Source: Caldalkalibacillus mannanilyticus JCM 10596
GTDB taxonomy: Bacteria; Bacillota; Bacilli; Caldalkalibacillales; JCM-10596
Assembly: GCF_000615945.1 (NCBI RefSeq)
Contig: NZ_BAMO01000018.1
Span: forward strand, 1-64,000
DNA length: 64,000 nucleotides
Direction: 5' to 3'
Positions within the stretch are counted from its first letter, which is position 1; each line of letters begins with the position of its first letter. The notes below the pieces were generated by a model. It ran no database searches. It had not been told where the DNA came from and saw only the letters and a list, made by a program, of their open reading frames with translations. Positions 10,199-20,819 of the stretch are shown here, piece by piece. The position numbers were made by a program, and so were the translations under genes.

Positions 10199-11194
10199 AT
10201 GTCAAAAGTGAAAATTGGGATTTTAGGCGCAGGAGGAATTGCTAGAGTACACACCAATATCTTAAAGAGGGATGAACGGGTAGAGATTATTGGAATAGCA
10301 GATATATCGGAAGAAAGAGCCGCTTCATTGGCACAAGAAGCGGGACAGGCAACGGCTGTCAAAACATTGGAGGAATTATTTGACTTAGGAGTGGATGCCG
10401 TCTATGTCACGACACCGAATACGTTACATGTAGAGCCCGTCTTAAAATGTTTAGATAACAATGTTCATGTTTTCTCAGAAAAGCCAATGGCAACCTCCTT
10501 AGCGGAAGCAGCTCAAATCAGAGAAGCAGCAGCTAGATCATCAGCCATCTACAACTTAGGAATGAACCGACGCTATGCTTTTGTCTATAAAAAAGTAAAA
10601 GAAGTTATTGATTCTGGTGAGTTAAGCCCTTTCCTAGCTCATATTAAAATGAATCGTGGTGAGCTATTAAATCCTGCTTGGACCTCTCACCCAGAAATTA
10701 CGGGTGGTTATCTCTATGAAACTCCTTTTCATTTGATGGATATGTGCAGATATTTATTTGGAGAAGTAGAAACGGTTTATTGCGAAGGAAGACAGAATAT
10801 TTCAACATCTGAAATTGATACCTTTGCTATTATGCTTACCTTTACTTCTGGGACGATTGCGAACTTTGTTACGTATGCCCATGCTGGTTGGAGCTTTCCT
10901 TTTGAAAGCTTAGAGGTGTATGGTAAATACTCTACTATTGCAACACAGGAGTTAGAAAAAGTTATGTATTCACCGGGCTTAAATCAGCCAAGTCAGCTTA
11001 GTGATTTCTTCCAGTTATCTACGGAGGACAAATGGGGTTATGTTGAAGAGGACCGCTTGTTTATAGATGCCATCCTAGAAGGCACAAAACCTCCTGTAGA
11101 TGCGGAAGATGGATTTAGATCTATCCAATTGCTAGAGGCTATTTATGAAAGCGCTAAAACTGGAAAACATATTGATTTTCGCGAGAAAGTATAA
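10199..11194 (+). CDS. Gfo/Idh/MocA-family oxidoreductase 1
   Basis: NAD(P)-dependent sugar or cyclitol dehydrogenase of 331 residues. It has the Rossmann motif GILGAGGIARVH (about residues 7-18), the catalytic Lys in SEKPMA (about 97-102) and GGYLYETPFHLMDMCRYLFG-type active-site helix residues (about 170-188), where the usual D-x3-H is retained as ETPFHLMD. ATG follows AAAGGAGAGG. It is one of three members of this family in the island and differs clearly from IolG, so it may handle another inositol isomer (scyllo-, D-chiro-) or an inositol derivative, as IolX/IolW do in B. subtilis. The exact substrate is not decidable from sequence. Confidence 0.88.
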   Translation: MSKVKIGILGAGGIARVHTNILKRDERVEIIGIADISEERAASLAQEAGQATAVKTLEELFDLGVDAVYVTTPNTLHVEPVLKCLDNNVHVFSEKPMATSLAEAAQIREAAARSSAIYNLGMNRRYAFVYKKVKEVIDSGELSPFLAHIKMNRGELLNPAWTSHPEITGGYLYETPFHLMDMCRYLFGEVETVYCEGRQNISTSEIDTFAIMLTFTSGTIANFVTYAHAGWSFPFESLEVYGKYSTIATQELEKVMYSPGLNQPSQLSDFFQLSTEDKWGYVEEDRLFIDAILEGTKPPVDAEDGFRSIQLLEAIYESAKTGKHIDFREKV

Positions 11195-11202
11195 AGCGCT
11201 TT
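11193..11202. promoter_or_regulatory. LacI-type operator 4 (AAAGCGCTTT)
   Basis: Palindrome AAAGCGCTTT beginning in the stop codon of the preceding gene and 35 bases before the next start. Flanking GAAAG and CTTTC bases extend the symmetry partly. It is the fourth copy of the AAGCGCTT core. Confidence 0.6.
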
Positions 11203-11236
11203 CTTTCTAAGAATATAAGCGAAAAGGGTGAAAAAT

Positions 11237-12408
11237 ATGAAATCCAAAAGACAAATCAGGGTGGGAATGGTGGGCTACAGATTAATGGGTAGAGCTCACT
11301 CCCATGCTTATCGTGACGTTCCTTTTTATTTCGATACAGAGTGTACACCCGTGATGCAAGCTATTGCGGGTCGAAATGAGGAAGGAGTGAAGAAAGCCGC
11401 TGAAAAACTAGGCTGGGCTTCCTATGAAACTGACTGGCGCCGCCTCATTGAAAGAGAGGATATCGATTTAATTGATATTGTGACCCCTAATGATACTCAT
11501 GCGGAGATCGCGATTGCAGCGGCTGAAGCTGGAAAGCATGTTTTTTGTGAAAAACCACTTGCTTTAGATCTAGAGCAAGCAAAACGAATGCTAGAAGCTG
11601 TCAACAAAGCAGGCGTGACTCATATGATCTGTCATAACTATCGATTTTCCCCTGCTGTGCAATTTGCCAAAAAATTAATAGAGGAAGGGCGCTTGGTAGA
11701 ATCTATCATATTCGTGCTACCTTCTTGCAGGATTGGTTGATGGACCCTAACTTCCCGCTGATTTGGAGACTTCAGAAGGATATTTCAGGAGGAGGAACCC
11801 TAGGGGATCTTGGCGCTCATATTATAGATATAGCACGATTTTTAGTTGGCGAATTTAAAGAAGTAGTAGGAACCATGGAAACCTTTATTAAGAAGCGTCC
11901 ATTAGGCACGATGAGCGATAACTTGAAAGGGCAGATAGAAAGCACTACATACGGAGAAGTCAATGTCGATGATGCCACCTTATTTATCGCTCGTTTTGAA
12001 AATGGTGCTCTAGGAAGCTTTGAATCTTCACGTTTTAGTAAAGGAAACAGAGCAGGGAACCGCTTTGAAATTAATGGAGAGAAAGGCTCAATTCGCTGGG
12101 ATATGGAGAACTTGAATAATCTACAGGTATATCTTGGGGATGATGAACCAGGTCTTCAGGGATTTAGAACCATTAATTGTACTGAAGAGGAGCATCCATT
12201 TGCTCAAGTTTACTGGCCAGCAGGGCATATTCTTGGTTACGAACATACTTTTACCAATATTATTACCGAGTTAATGAACGGCATTGCCAAAGGAACGAGT
12301 CCTTACCCTAACTTCGAGGATGGAGTAAGAAATCAGGCTGTCTTAGAAGCTGTGGAGGAATCCGTTCGAAATCGAAAATGGGTGAGCTTAGGAGAAAAAA
12401 TACTGTGA
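11237..12408 (+). CDS. Gfo/Idh/MocA-family oxidoreductase 2 (frameshifted)
   Basis: Second accessory dehydrogenase, about 390 residues, longer than IolG and with the extended C-terminal domain seen in glucoside-oxidising relatives. Start 11237 is preferred over GTG 11228 because the AAAGGGTG ribosome site (about 11223-11230) overlaps the latter. It has a GMVGYRLMGRAHSHAY nucleotide motif, catalytic CEKPLA, and GGGTLGDLGAHIIDIARF with Asp and His of the active site. The frame breaks at about 11695 (GG for GGG). Restoring one G gives GRIYHIRATFLQDWLMD joined to the downstream frame, which begins literally at 11725. Likely substrate is an inositol isomer or glycosylated inositol (inference). Confidence 0.83.
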
Positions 12409-12517
12409 TGCTTGTATATTCTGTGACCTGAAAAGAGAGAAAAGGGTCCGATTCTTGGTTGGCCAGTTCTTCTAAGAACTTTCCAATATATAAACAAGTA
12501 ATAGGGAGGTTTTAACG

Positions 12518-13522
12518 ATGTTTAGCAAAAAGAAAATGGTTTTCCTACTGTCTTGCCTGCTTGTTATTTCTATGTTTCTTGTAGGTTGTGGTGCTTCTGA
12601 TAGCACTTCCCAAAGCTCATCCTCGGGTGAGCAAGGAGAAGGGGCAAGTCAATCAGCAGGAGATAAAATCGTCATTGGAGCAGCACTTCCTGATTTTGAT
12701 GATAAATGGTTGGGTTACTTACAAGATGGAATGAGAGAGTATGAAGCAACACTTGAAGGAGTAGAAGTGATTTATGTTGATGCGATGAATGATGCGAATA
12801 AGCAGCTATCGCAAATCGAAAACTTTATTTCGCAAAAAGTGGATGCGATCGTGATGGTTCCTGTTGATACCGTTTCTGCAGAAAATATGGTGGACAAAGC
12901 AAACCAAGCAGATATTCCGATCATTGTAGTTAATAGACAATATGAAGGAGTCGATCAAGCAAGTGCCTATGTTGGTTCAGAGTCTATTACTGCGGGGATT
13001 ATGGAAATGGAAGAAGTAGCTAGAATGCTAGATGGAAAAGGAAATATTGCCATCATGAATGGACAGATGGGACACGAAGCTCAAATTAAAAGAACAGAAG
13101 GAAATAAAGAAATCATGGCTAAACATTCTGATATGCACATTGTCCTTGAAGGAACTGGGGAGTGGGATCGTGCCAAAGGGATGACCTTAATGGAAAACTG
13201 GTTGCAGTCAGGTAAGGAAATTGATGCTGTTGTTGCCAACAATGACGAGATGGCTATTGGAGCAATTATGGCACTAGAAGCTGCTGGAAAGCTGGATGAT
13301 GTCATTGTTGCAGGAGTAGATGCTACTCCAGATGCTCTTGAATTTGTGAAGAGCGGTAAATTATCTGTTACGGTTTTCCAAGACGCTGCTGGGCAAGGTA
13401 GAGGAGGAATTGAAACCGCTTTAAAAATTGTGAGAGGCGAAAGCGTGGACAAATTCGTCTGGATTCCCTACGAGCTAGTGACCATTGAAAATGTAGAAGA
13501 ATACATCAAAAAATGGCAATAG
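12518..13522 (+). CDS. Inositol/ribose-type ABC transporter substrate-binding lipoprotein
   Basis: Extracytoplasmic sugar-binding protein of the periplasmic-binding-protein type 1 (RbsB/IbpA) class, 334 residues. The lipoprotein signal ends in the lipobox LVGC (Cys about 24), followed by a Ser/Gly-rich linker to about residue 48. The two-lobed binding domain contains KVDAIVMVPVDT, PIIVVNRQY and VVANNDEMAIGAI, typical of this group. The ribosome site is AGGGAGG. It is the first gene of the importer trio and is separated from the ATPase by a strong hairpin that probably favours its higher expression. Inositol as substrate is inferred from context. Confidence 0.9.
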   Translation: MFSKKKMVFLLSCLLVISMFLVGCGASDSTSQSSSSGEQGEGASQSAGDKIVIGAALPDFDDKWLGYLQDGMREYEATLEGVEVIYVDAMNDANKQLSQIENFISQKVDAIVMVPVDTVSAENMVDKANQADIPIIVVNRQYEGVDQASAYVGSESITAGIMEMEEVARMLDGKGNIAIMNGQMGHEAQIKRTEGNKEIMAKHSDMHIVLEGTGEWDRAKGMTLMENWLQSGKEIDAVVANNDEMAIGAIMALEAAGKLDDVIVAGVDATPDALEFVKSGKLSVTVFQDAAGQGRGGIETALKIVRGESVDKFVWIPYELVTIENVEEYIKKWQ

Positions 13523-13545
13523 TTCAAAGGTTCCGTAAGTTGAGG

Positions 13546-13580
13546 GACAAGGAACACCTGGAGTACAGGTGTTCCTTGTC
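13546..13580 (+). other. Strong intercistronic hairpin between importer genes
   Basis: GACAAGGAACACCTG (13546-13560) pairs perfectly over 15 bp with 13566-13580 around a five-base loop. It lacks a T run, so it should not terminate efficiently. A similar 15-bp hairpin stands before iolJ. Such elements usually protect the upstream binding-protein mRNA from 3' decay. Confidence 0.8.
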
Positions 13581-13613
13581 AAAATATACCCTATCGAAAA
13601 AGAGGTGATAGGC

Positions 13614-15118
13614 ATGAGCAATGACTATATCCTGCAAATGGAGAATATTACAAAAGAATTCCCCGGAGTGAAAGCGCTTGATCAAGTACAGCTACATGTA
13701 CGGAAAGGAACCGTTCATGCTTTAATGGGAGAAAATGGAGCTGGAAAATCAACCCTAATGAAAATTCTAATCGGGATTTATACACCTGATCAAGGAGTTG
13801 TTCGCTTCGATGGTGAGGAGCTGAAGCTGGCAAATATTAAAAATGCTCTTGATAAAGGAATCTCAATGATTCATCAGGAGTTAAGCCCTATCCCTTATAT
13901 GACGGTGGCAGAAAATATCTTTTTAGGCAGAGAGCCAAGTTATGGCTTTACAGGTTGGGTAAAAAGCAAAGAGTTAGAAGAGAAAACCAAGAAACTTTTT
14001 GAAAGGCTTGAAATTAAAATTGATCCAAGAGAGAAAATGTGCAATCTAAGCATTGCCAATACTCAGATGGTAGAAATAGCAAAGGCAATTTCGTACCAAT
14101 CTAAGCTCATCATTATGGATGAACCCACCTCTGCGATCACAGAAAAAGAAGTGAATCATCTGTTTAAAATCATTCGTGGTCTAAAAAAAGAAGGGGTATC
14201 CATTATTTATATTACTCATAAAATGGATGAGCTTGCTCAAATTACAGATGAACTAACCGTTCTACGAGATGGAAAGTATGTAGGCACAAGAGTAAGCGAA
14301 CAGACGACCAAAGAACAATTAATCGAAATGATGGTAGGAAGAGAATTAACGCAAGTGTTTAATAAAAAAACGGCAGAGATTAAAGAAATCGCACTAACGG
14401 TAAACAGTGTAACCAAGAAAGGCTGGTTCGAAGATGTCAGCTTTCATGTACGCAAAGGTGAAATTGTTGGATTTGCGGGTTTGATGGGTTCTGGACGAAC
14501 AGAAGTAATGGAGAGTATATTTGGAGTTCACTCCTATGAATCTGGAGAAATATATATTCATGGTCAAAAGAAGGTCATTCGTTCACCGCAGGATGCTATC
14601 CAAAGCGGGATGGGACTATTGACAGAGGATCGAAAATTAACGGGCTTATTCTTGCCTCTTTCCGTTCAGGACAACATGATACCGGTTAACATAGATCAAT
14701 ATCTGAATAAAGGCTTCCTAAATAGAAAGAAGATTCAAGCAGAATGCGAAAAGCAAAGTGAAAGATTAGCGATCAAAACACCTAGCCTGCAACAAGCCGT
14801 CCGTTTGCTAAGCGGAGGAAACCAGCAAAAAGCTTTAATTGCGCGATGGTTACTACGTGACCCGGATATATTGATCTTAGATGAACCTACCAGAGGAATT
14901 GATGTGGGAGCGAAATCTGAAATCTATAATTTAATCTTTGATTTAGCTCAAAAAGGCAAAGCATTATAGTCATTTCTTCAGAACTTCCAGAGATTTTAGG
15001 ATTGAGTGATCGAGTGATCGTGATGCATCAAGGAAGAAAGATGGGAGAGTTAAATAGATCAGAAGCAACACAAGAAAGAATATTACAATTGGCGACAGGC
15101 GATGTAGCCGTCCATTAG
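13614..15118 (+). CDS. Sugar/inositol ABC transporter ATP-binding protein (frameshifted near 3'end)
   Basis: RbsA/MglA-type ATPase with two fused nucleotide-binding domains. Domain 1 has Walker [10 protein letters not shown] and Walker [11 protein letters not shown]. Domain 2 has a degenerate Walker A (GLMGSGRTE), signature LSGGNQQK and Walker [12 protein letters not shown], as usual in this family. Start 13614 follows AGAGGTG; an upstream GTG frame runs into the hairpin and is rejected. The literal stop is after KGKAL at about 14969. A one-base loss at about 14962-14966 restores [20 protein letters not shown] to a stop at 15118, giving about 501 residues, normal for RbsA. It energises uptake through the permease next door. 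Confidence 0.9.
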
Positions 15119-15146
15119 ATGAATGAAAGCTGGGGGGAGTTTACTG

Positions 15147-16150
15147 ATGAATAGCGAAGTAACGGTTGTTAATGAACAAGAGAAAACGGAGAGTTCTAAG
15201 CGCGACTATTGGAAAGAAAAAGCAGGACAGATTTTAAGCAAGTATGGAATGTTATTTATTCTCATCGCATTAGTAGCCTAATGGCCGCTTTATCACCTAC
15301 TTTCTTCACCTCAGGTAATCTACTAAACATCGTAAGACAAATGTCTATTGTAGGAATTGTGGCGATTGGAGTCACGATGATAATTATAACAACGGGCATC
15401 GACCTATCCTCTGGTTCTGTTATTGCTCTAACTTCCGTCATTGTAGCCAGTGTGGCTCAGGTAGATAGTTATCCTGTCTTATTTGCCGTTGCGATTGGAC
15501 TTGGAATTGGACTCTTGTGTGGATTGATTAATGGAAGCATTATTGCCAAAGGAAAAATTGCTCCTTTTATTGTGACACTGGGGATGATGACGGCAGCACG
15601 TGGAGCAGCTCTGCTTTATAGCGGAGGAAAACCAATTGGGGGGTTATCCGAATCCTTTAAATTTATTGGTCAAGGCTCCTTATTTGGTATTCCTGTTCCT
15701 ATTATTATCTTTGCAGCAGTTGCTGTCATTTCTTATATTCTTTTAAATAAAACGAAATTTGGTAAGTACGTCTATGCCATAGGGGGAAATGAGCAGGCGG
15801 CGATCATTGCAGGGGTCAATGTAACCAAATATAAAATCTTAATCTATGGATATGCGGGTTTACTTTCCGGTTTAGCAGGAATCATCCTCACTTCTCGCAT
15901 TGCCTCAGGTCAGCCAACAGCAGGGGTTATGTATGAGCTTGATGCGATTGCAGCAGCGGTTATTGGAGGAACGAGCCTTGCTGGTGGAATCGGGACGATA
16001 GGTGGAACAGTGATCGGGGCTCTAATAATCGGAGTCATGAATAATGGTTTAGATTTATTAAATGTTTCCTCTTATTGGCAGCAAATATTGAAGGGGGCGA
16101 TCATTACTGTAGCTGTATTGATCGATTCTAGGAAAAATAAAAAATCGTAA
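15147..16150 (+). CDS. Sugar/inositol ABC transporter permease (frameshifted near 5'end)
   Basis: RbsC-type permease, about 334 residues with eight to ten membrane helices. The true start is ATG 15147 behind GGGGGGAG. The first 44 codons (MNSEVTVV to LFILIALVA) are in one frame and the rest ([18 protein letters not shown] onward) in another because of a one-base loss at about 15277-15280. The cytoplasmic loop [17 protein letters not shown] corresponds to the ATPase contact region of this family. It forms the channel of the importer with the two preceding gene products. Confidence 0.9.
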
Positions 16151-16191
16151 AAATAAAAAATGATAAAAAGAAAGATGATAGGAGAGTTTCT

Positions 16192-17027
16192 ATGAAAGTG
16201 GCATATAATCAAGCAACGACGATGAAATACTCTACGTTAGCGAAAGACCTGGAATATTGTGAAAAACATGGCTATGAGCTTATTGAAATCAGAATAGATA
16301 AACTGAAAGAATATTTAGAGGAGCATACTGTGGAGGATCTGAAGAGCTACTTTGAACGGAGCAGAATAAAGCCTTATGCTTTTAATGCTCTTGAATTTAT
16401 CAGCTTTCGAGCTGAATCTGATTTCAAGCAAATTGTCGAGGACCTTGAGTGGCTATGTAGAATTGGAGAAGAAATCAATTGTAAGAAGATCATTGCCGTT
16501 CCTACGTTTGATGTAGGGGAGTATACCCAAGCACAGATTAAGGCAGAAACAGCACGAGCTTTACACGAATTAGCAGAGCTTGCAGAGCCATACGGAGTAA
16601 AGCTTGCTCTGGAGTTTGTAGGATATCCTAATTGTTCAGTAAACACTTTGGGTCAAGCCTACGATATTGTTCAAGAAGTAAATAGACCGAGTGTGGGACT
16701 GGTCCTAGATTGCTTCCATTTTCATGCGATGAATTCATCTCTAGAAGATTTAAAGAGAATGGACGCCAAGCACATTTTTGTTTTTCATATTGATGATTGT
16801 GAAGACCTCCCTGTGGGAGCTCTGCGAGATCATCAGCGAGTATGGCCGGGAGAAGGAGCGATTGATTTAGATAGAATTCTAGCGACCTTAAAAGAGATTG
16901 GCTATGGAGAAATGGTTTCCATTGAGCTATTTAGACTGAATACTGGGAATGGGAGATTGAAAAAACGATTAGGATAGGAAAGGAAACAACGGAAAGAGTC
17001 ATTTCAAAGTACTTTGAGGTTGAATAA
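16192..17027 (+). CDS. iolI: 2-keto-myo-inositol isomerase (frameshifted near 3'end)
   Basis: TIM-barrel xylose-isomerase-like enzyme that interconverts 2-keto-myo-inositol and 1-keto-D-chiro-inositol, letting D-chiro-inositol enter the pathway. It closely resembles B. subtilis IolI: it opens with a YNQATT stretch and shows LEFVGYPNCSVNT, GLVLDCFHFHAM and RVWPGEGAIDLD, which include the metal-binding Glu, Asp and His. The literal frame ends LFRLNTGNGRLKKRLG at 16977. A one-base loss at about 16935 hides LFRPEYWEWEIEKT, the conserved ending, with a stop at 17027 (about 278 residues). Confidence 0.9.
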
Positions 17028-17041
17028 TTTTTTTTAAGAAG

Positions 17042-17059
17042 ACGTTAAGCGCTTAACGT
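17042..17059. promoter_or_regulatory. LacI-type operator 5, 18-bp palindrome
   Basis: ACGTTAAGCGCTTAACGT is a perfect 18-bp palindrome, the longest of the five copies. It stands 23 bases before the iolD start, suggesting an internal regulated promoter for iolD-iolEB-iolC-iolA-iolJ. Confidence 0.72.
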
Positions 17060-17082
17060 TATGAAAAAGGTGGGGAGAAAGA

Positions 17083-19017
17083 ATGCAAACCTACAGCTTA
17101 ACAACGGCACAAGCTTTAGTAAGATTTCTAAATCAGCAATATATTGAATTTGAGGGAAAAGAAGAAAAGTTTGTTCAAGGGATTTTCACCATTTTCGGTC
17201 ATGGAAATGTGTTGGGATTAGGGCAAGCCTTAGAAGAAGACCCTGGTGATCTTCAAGTCTATCAGGGAAGAAATGAACAGGGAATGGCACAAGCAGCTGT
17301 TGCCTTTGCCAAACAGAAGCATCGCAGACAAATCATTGCTTGTACCTCCTCTGTGGGACCAGGCGCAGCTAATATGGTGACAGCCGCAGCGACAGCGACA
17401 GCGAATCATATCCCTTTGTTGCTCCTTCCTGGAGATACGTTTTCCTCGAGACAGCCAGATCCGGTTCTTCAGCAAGTGGAACATTTTCATGATTTAACCA
17501 TGACGACGAATGATGCGTTTCGAGCGGTCAGTAAATACTGGGATCGTGTTTACCGCCCAGAGCAAATCATGAGTGCCCTGATCAATGCCATGAGAGTGTT
17601 AACAGATCCCGCAGATACTGGCGCAGTTACCCTTTGTCTTCCTCAGGATGTTCAAGGAGAGAAATATGATTTTCCAGCCTCCTTTTTTAAGAAAAGAGTT
17701 CATCGAATAGAGCGTCGGTTGCCGACAAAAGAAGCATTACAGGAAGCGGTAGAATTGATTCAGAGGAAAAAGAAGCCCCTGATCATCTGTGGAGGCGGAG
17801 TTCGATATTCGGAAGCAGCTCAGGTACTAGAACACTTTTCTGAGCAATTTGTAATCCCTTTTGGTGAAACGCAAGCAGGAAAAAGCGCCGTTCTTAGTTC
17901 TCATCCGCTGAATTTAGGCGGAATTGGAGTGACTGGTAATCTAGCGGCAAACAAACTAGCCAAGGAAGCAGATTTAATTATTGGGATAGGGACGAGATAT
18001 TCTGATTTTACAACGGCTTCTAAGCAGCTTTTCCAGCATCCTGATGTGGAGTTTTTAACAATAAATGTGTCAGAGTTTCATGCAGGAAAACTAGATGCCG
18101 TCAAAGTGGTGGCAGATGCCAAAGCATCTCTGGAGCAATTAACGGTCGAACTCCAGAAAATCAAGTATCGCTCCGCTTATCGTCAAGAAATTGAACAGGC
18201 GAAGATGGAATGGAGTCAGGAGCTTAATCGCCTGCATCAGACGAGATATACCTCTGAGGGATTTGTTCCTGAAGTAGCAGGGCATTTGGACGAAGTGATG
18301 GCTGAATTCGTCGAAACCTATCAATCCTCCCTGACTCAGACGGAAGTACTGGGTCACCTGAATCACCTCGTTGCCGATGATGCGATTATCGTTGGAGCAG
18401 CGGGGAGTTTACCAGGAGATTTACAGCGAGTCTGGCAATCCAGAAAACCGAATACCTATCATATGGAATATGGCTATTCGTGCATGGGCTATGAAATTGC
18501 AGGGGCTTTAGGGGTGAAGATCGCTGAACCTGAAAAAGAGGTCTATGCCATGGTGGGGGATGGAAGCTATCTCATGATGCACTCTGAGTTAGTAACAAGT
18601 CTACAAGAAGGAAAGAAAATCAACGTCATTCTCTTTGACAATGCTGCTTTTGGCTGTATCAATAACTTGCAAATGGGAAATGGCATGGGAAGCTTTGGGA
18701 CAGAATTTCGTTATCGGAATCCAGTCAGTGGAAACTTAGATGGTGCTTTAATGAAGATTGATTTTGCGGCAAATGCAGCAGGCTACGGAGTAAAAACATA
18801 TGCTGTACGTACCATTCAAGAGCTTTATAAAGCAGTAGAAGATGCTAAGCAACAAACGGTTTCTACTTTGCTAGATATTAAGATTCTGCCCAAAACAATG
18901 ACCAATGGCTATGAAGCATGGTGGCATGTAGGAGTAGCAGCGGTGTCATCTAACCCTAAAGTACAAGAAGCCTATCAAAATAAAGAACATCATTTAAAAA
19001 CGGCAAGAAAATATTAA
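17083..19017 (+). CDS. iolD: 3D-(3,5/4)-trihydroxycyclohexane-1,2-dione acylhydrolase
   Basis: Thiamine-diphosphate enzyme that hydrolytically opens the cyclitol ring to 5-deoxy-D-glucuronate, third step of inositol breakdown. 644 residues, close to the usual 637. The PYR domain carries the activating Glu near the [16 protein letters not shown] stretch (residues about 63-78). The PP domain has the TPP/Mg motif beginning [13 protein letters not shown] and ending FDNAAFG (about 498-525). ATG follows GGTGGGGAG. The downstream iolEB gene starts 24 bases after its stop. Confidence 0.96.
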   Translation: MQTYSLTTAQALVRFLNQQYIEFEGKEEKFVQGIFTIFGHGNVLGLGQALEEDPGDLQVYQGRNEQGMAQAAVAFAKQKHRRQIIACTSSVGPGAANMVTAAATATANHIPLLLLPGDTFSSRQPDPVLQQVEHFHDLTMTTNDAFRAVSKYWDRVYRPEQIMSALINAMRVLTDPADTGAVTLCLPQDVQGEKYDFPASFFKKRVHRIERRLPTKEALQEAVELIQRKKKPLIICGGGVRYSEAAQVLEHFSEQFVIPFGETQAGKSAVLSSHPLNLGGIGVTGNLAANKLAKEADLIIGIGTRYSDFTTASKQLFQHPDVEFLTINVSEFHAGKLDAVKVVADAKASLEQLTVELQKIKYRSAYRQEIEQAKMEWSQELNRLHQTRYTSEGFVPEVAGHLDEVMAEFVETYQSSLTQTEVLGHLNHLVADDAIIVGAAGSLPGDLQRVWQSRKPNTYHMEYGYSCMGYEIAGALGVKIAEPEKEVYAMVGDGSYLMMHSELVTSLQEGKKINVILFDNAAFGCINNLQMGNGMGSFGTEFRYRNPVSGNLDGALMKIDFAANAAGYGVKTYAVRTIQELYKAVEDAKQQTVSTLLDIKILPKTMTNGYEAWWHVGVAAVSSNPKVQEAYQNKEHHLKTARKY

Positions 19018-19040
19018 TGAAACCTTCGAGGTGAAAAGAG

Positions 19041-20800
19041 ATGACAATGAACCTGAATCAAAAGAATCATTTTAGAATTGGTATTGCTCCGATCAGTTGG
19101 GTCAATGATGACATTCCTGGCTTAGGAGATCATCATACGCAGGATCAAGTATTATCCGAGATGGCAGAACTAGGTTATATAGCGACTGAAATGGGACGGC
19201 TGTTTATGCAGGACCCGCCAGCTTTAAAAAATAAGCTGGGAGAGTATGGGGTCCAGCTTGCCAGTAAATTTGTCAGTACTCTGTTCTCGGATGCTTCTCG
19301 TCATGAAGAAGAGCTGTCATCCTTTCTTACATGGATACAGTACTTAAAAGAAATGGGCTGCGAGTATGTGATCGCTTGTGAAATGGGAGGATCTATGCAT
19401 TGGGACCCGCGAAAGCCTGCAGAGGAGATGAGTATTCAAGCGTTAACAGATGCTGAATGGGAGGCTTTAGTGGAAGGTCTTCATCGCGCAGCAAGATTAT
19501 GTCAGGAGCATGGGATGGAGCTAGTCTATCATTATCATGCGGGAACAGTAATAGAACAAAGGGCTGAAATTGATCGCTTAATGGAAATGACGGATTCATC
19601 GTTGGTCCACCTGCTTTATGATACAGGGCATGCTTTATATGGGAATTATGATCCCTTAGAGCTGTTAAATAAGTATATAGATCGGATCAAATATGTTCAT
19701 CTTAAAGATGTTCGAGCTGGGGTCTTAGATACGGTGAGGAAAGAAAAGATCGATTTCAGGTCAGCCGTTGTCAGAGGCATGTTTACCGTTCCAGGAGATG
19801 GCTGCATTGATTTTGTTCCAATCTTCGAAAAGCTCATTGCTAGTGACTACAATGGCTGGATTATTGTGGAGGCAGAGCAAGACCCCGCAGTAGCCAATCC
19901 CTATCAGTACTCAAAGATGGCTAAGGAGTATATTGATTCGACGGTTTCTTCTATTAAAAAACGAAAGAGTGAAACTACGAGTCAATTGATTGTTCCTAGT
20001 CAGGAAGCGAATGAAGAAGGGGCAGTCCTTCGTATTACTCCTGAGTCAGCAGGCTGGAAATATGTTGGGTTTGAAGTGTATTCTCTGAAAAAAGGGCAGA
20101 GCTTAAGGCAAGAGCTGGGAGATATAGAGGCATGTCTTGTTTTGTTAACAGGAAGGGCTGACATTACGACTAAGGCTGAGAAGTGGCTGGATATTGGTCA
20201 GAGAATGAATGTTTTTGAGAAAATTCCTCCCTATTCCGTTTATGTTTCGGCGCATGATGAATATACGGTTGAAGCAACTACGGACCTTGAACTGGCGGTG
20301 TGTACAGCTCCAGGAAAGGGAACCTATCCTTCCAGATTAATTTCTCCAGATGAGGTAGGAGTAGAAATCAGAGGAGCTGGCAATATTGAGCGTCAGATTC
20401 ATAATATTCTTCCAGAACAAAAGAAAGCAGACAGCCTGCTTGTTGTAGAGGTGTTTACACCTGAGGGGAACTGGTCCAGCTATCCTCCTCACAAGCATGA
20501 TCAACAGAACTTACCTCATGAATCTTATCTAGAAGAAACCTATTTTCATAAGGTGAATCCAGCCCATGGCTTTGCGATTCAAAGAGTCTATACGGATGAT
20601 CGTTCGCTGGATGAAACACTGATCATTAAGGATGGGGATGCAGCTTTGGTTCCCAAAGGATATCATCCTGTTTCAGCTCCCCCAGCTATGAGGTCTACTA
20701 TTTGAATGTGATGGCAGGACCTGTACGCACATGGAAGTTTCATAATGATCCAGACCATGAATGGGTGATGGAAAACAAACTGGCACTCAAAAAGGATTAG
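19041..20800 (+). CDS. iolEB: Fused inosose dehydratase and 5-deoxyglucuronate isomerase (IolE-IolB; frameshifted near 3'end)
   Basis: One continuous frame encodes two pathway enzymes. Residues about 10-305 are IolE, the inosose dehydratase TIM barrel: GIAPISWVNDD, VYHYHAGT, LLYDTGHALYG, KYVHLKDVR, VPGDGCIDF and IVVEAEQDP. Residues about 330-586 are IolB, the cupin isomerase: ITPESAGWKYVGFEVY, SSYPPHKHDQ with metal-binding His, and ALVPKGYHPVSAPPG. About 25 residues rich in Ser, Lys and Glu link them, with no stop or ribosome site between. The literal stop is at 20705. One missing G at about 20685 restores YEVYYLNVMAGPVRTW to 20800 (about 586 residues). In B. subtilis iolB and iolE are separate genes. 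Confidence 0.9.
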
Positions 20801-20819
20801 TGGAAGGATGGATGGAAGG

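Noticed and set aside
13671-13680. AAAGCGCTTG inside the importer ATPase gene as a sixth operator
   Set aside because: Only half symmetric, within coding sequence, and explained by the Lys-Ala-Leu codons.
7809-17059. CcpA catabolite-repression elements instead of LacI operators
   Set aside because: The palindromes lack the flanking TG...CA of the usual cre, and two dedicated LacI proteins are present; CcpA cannot be fully excluded.
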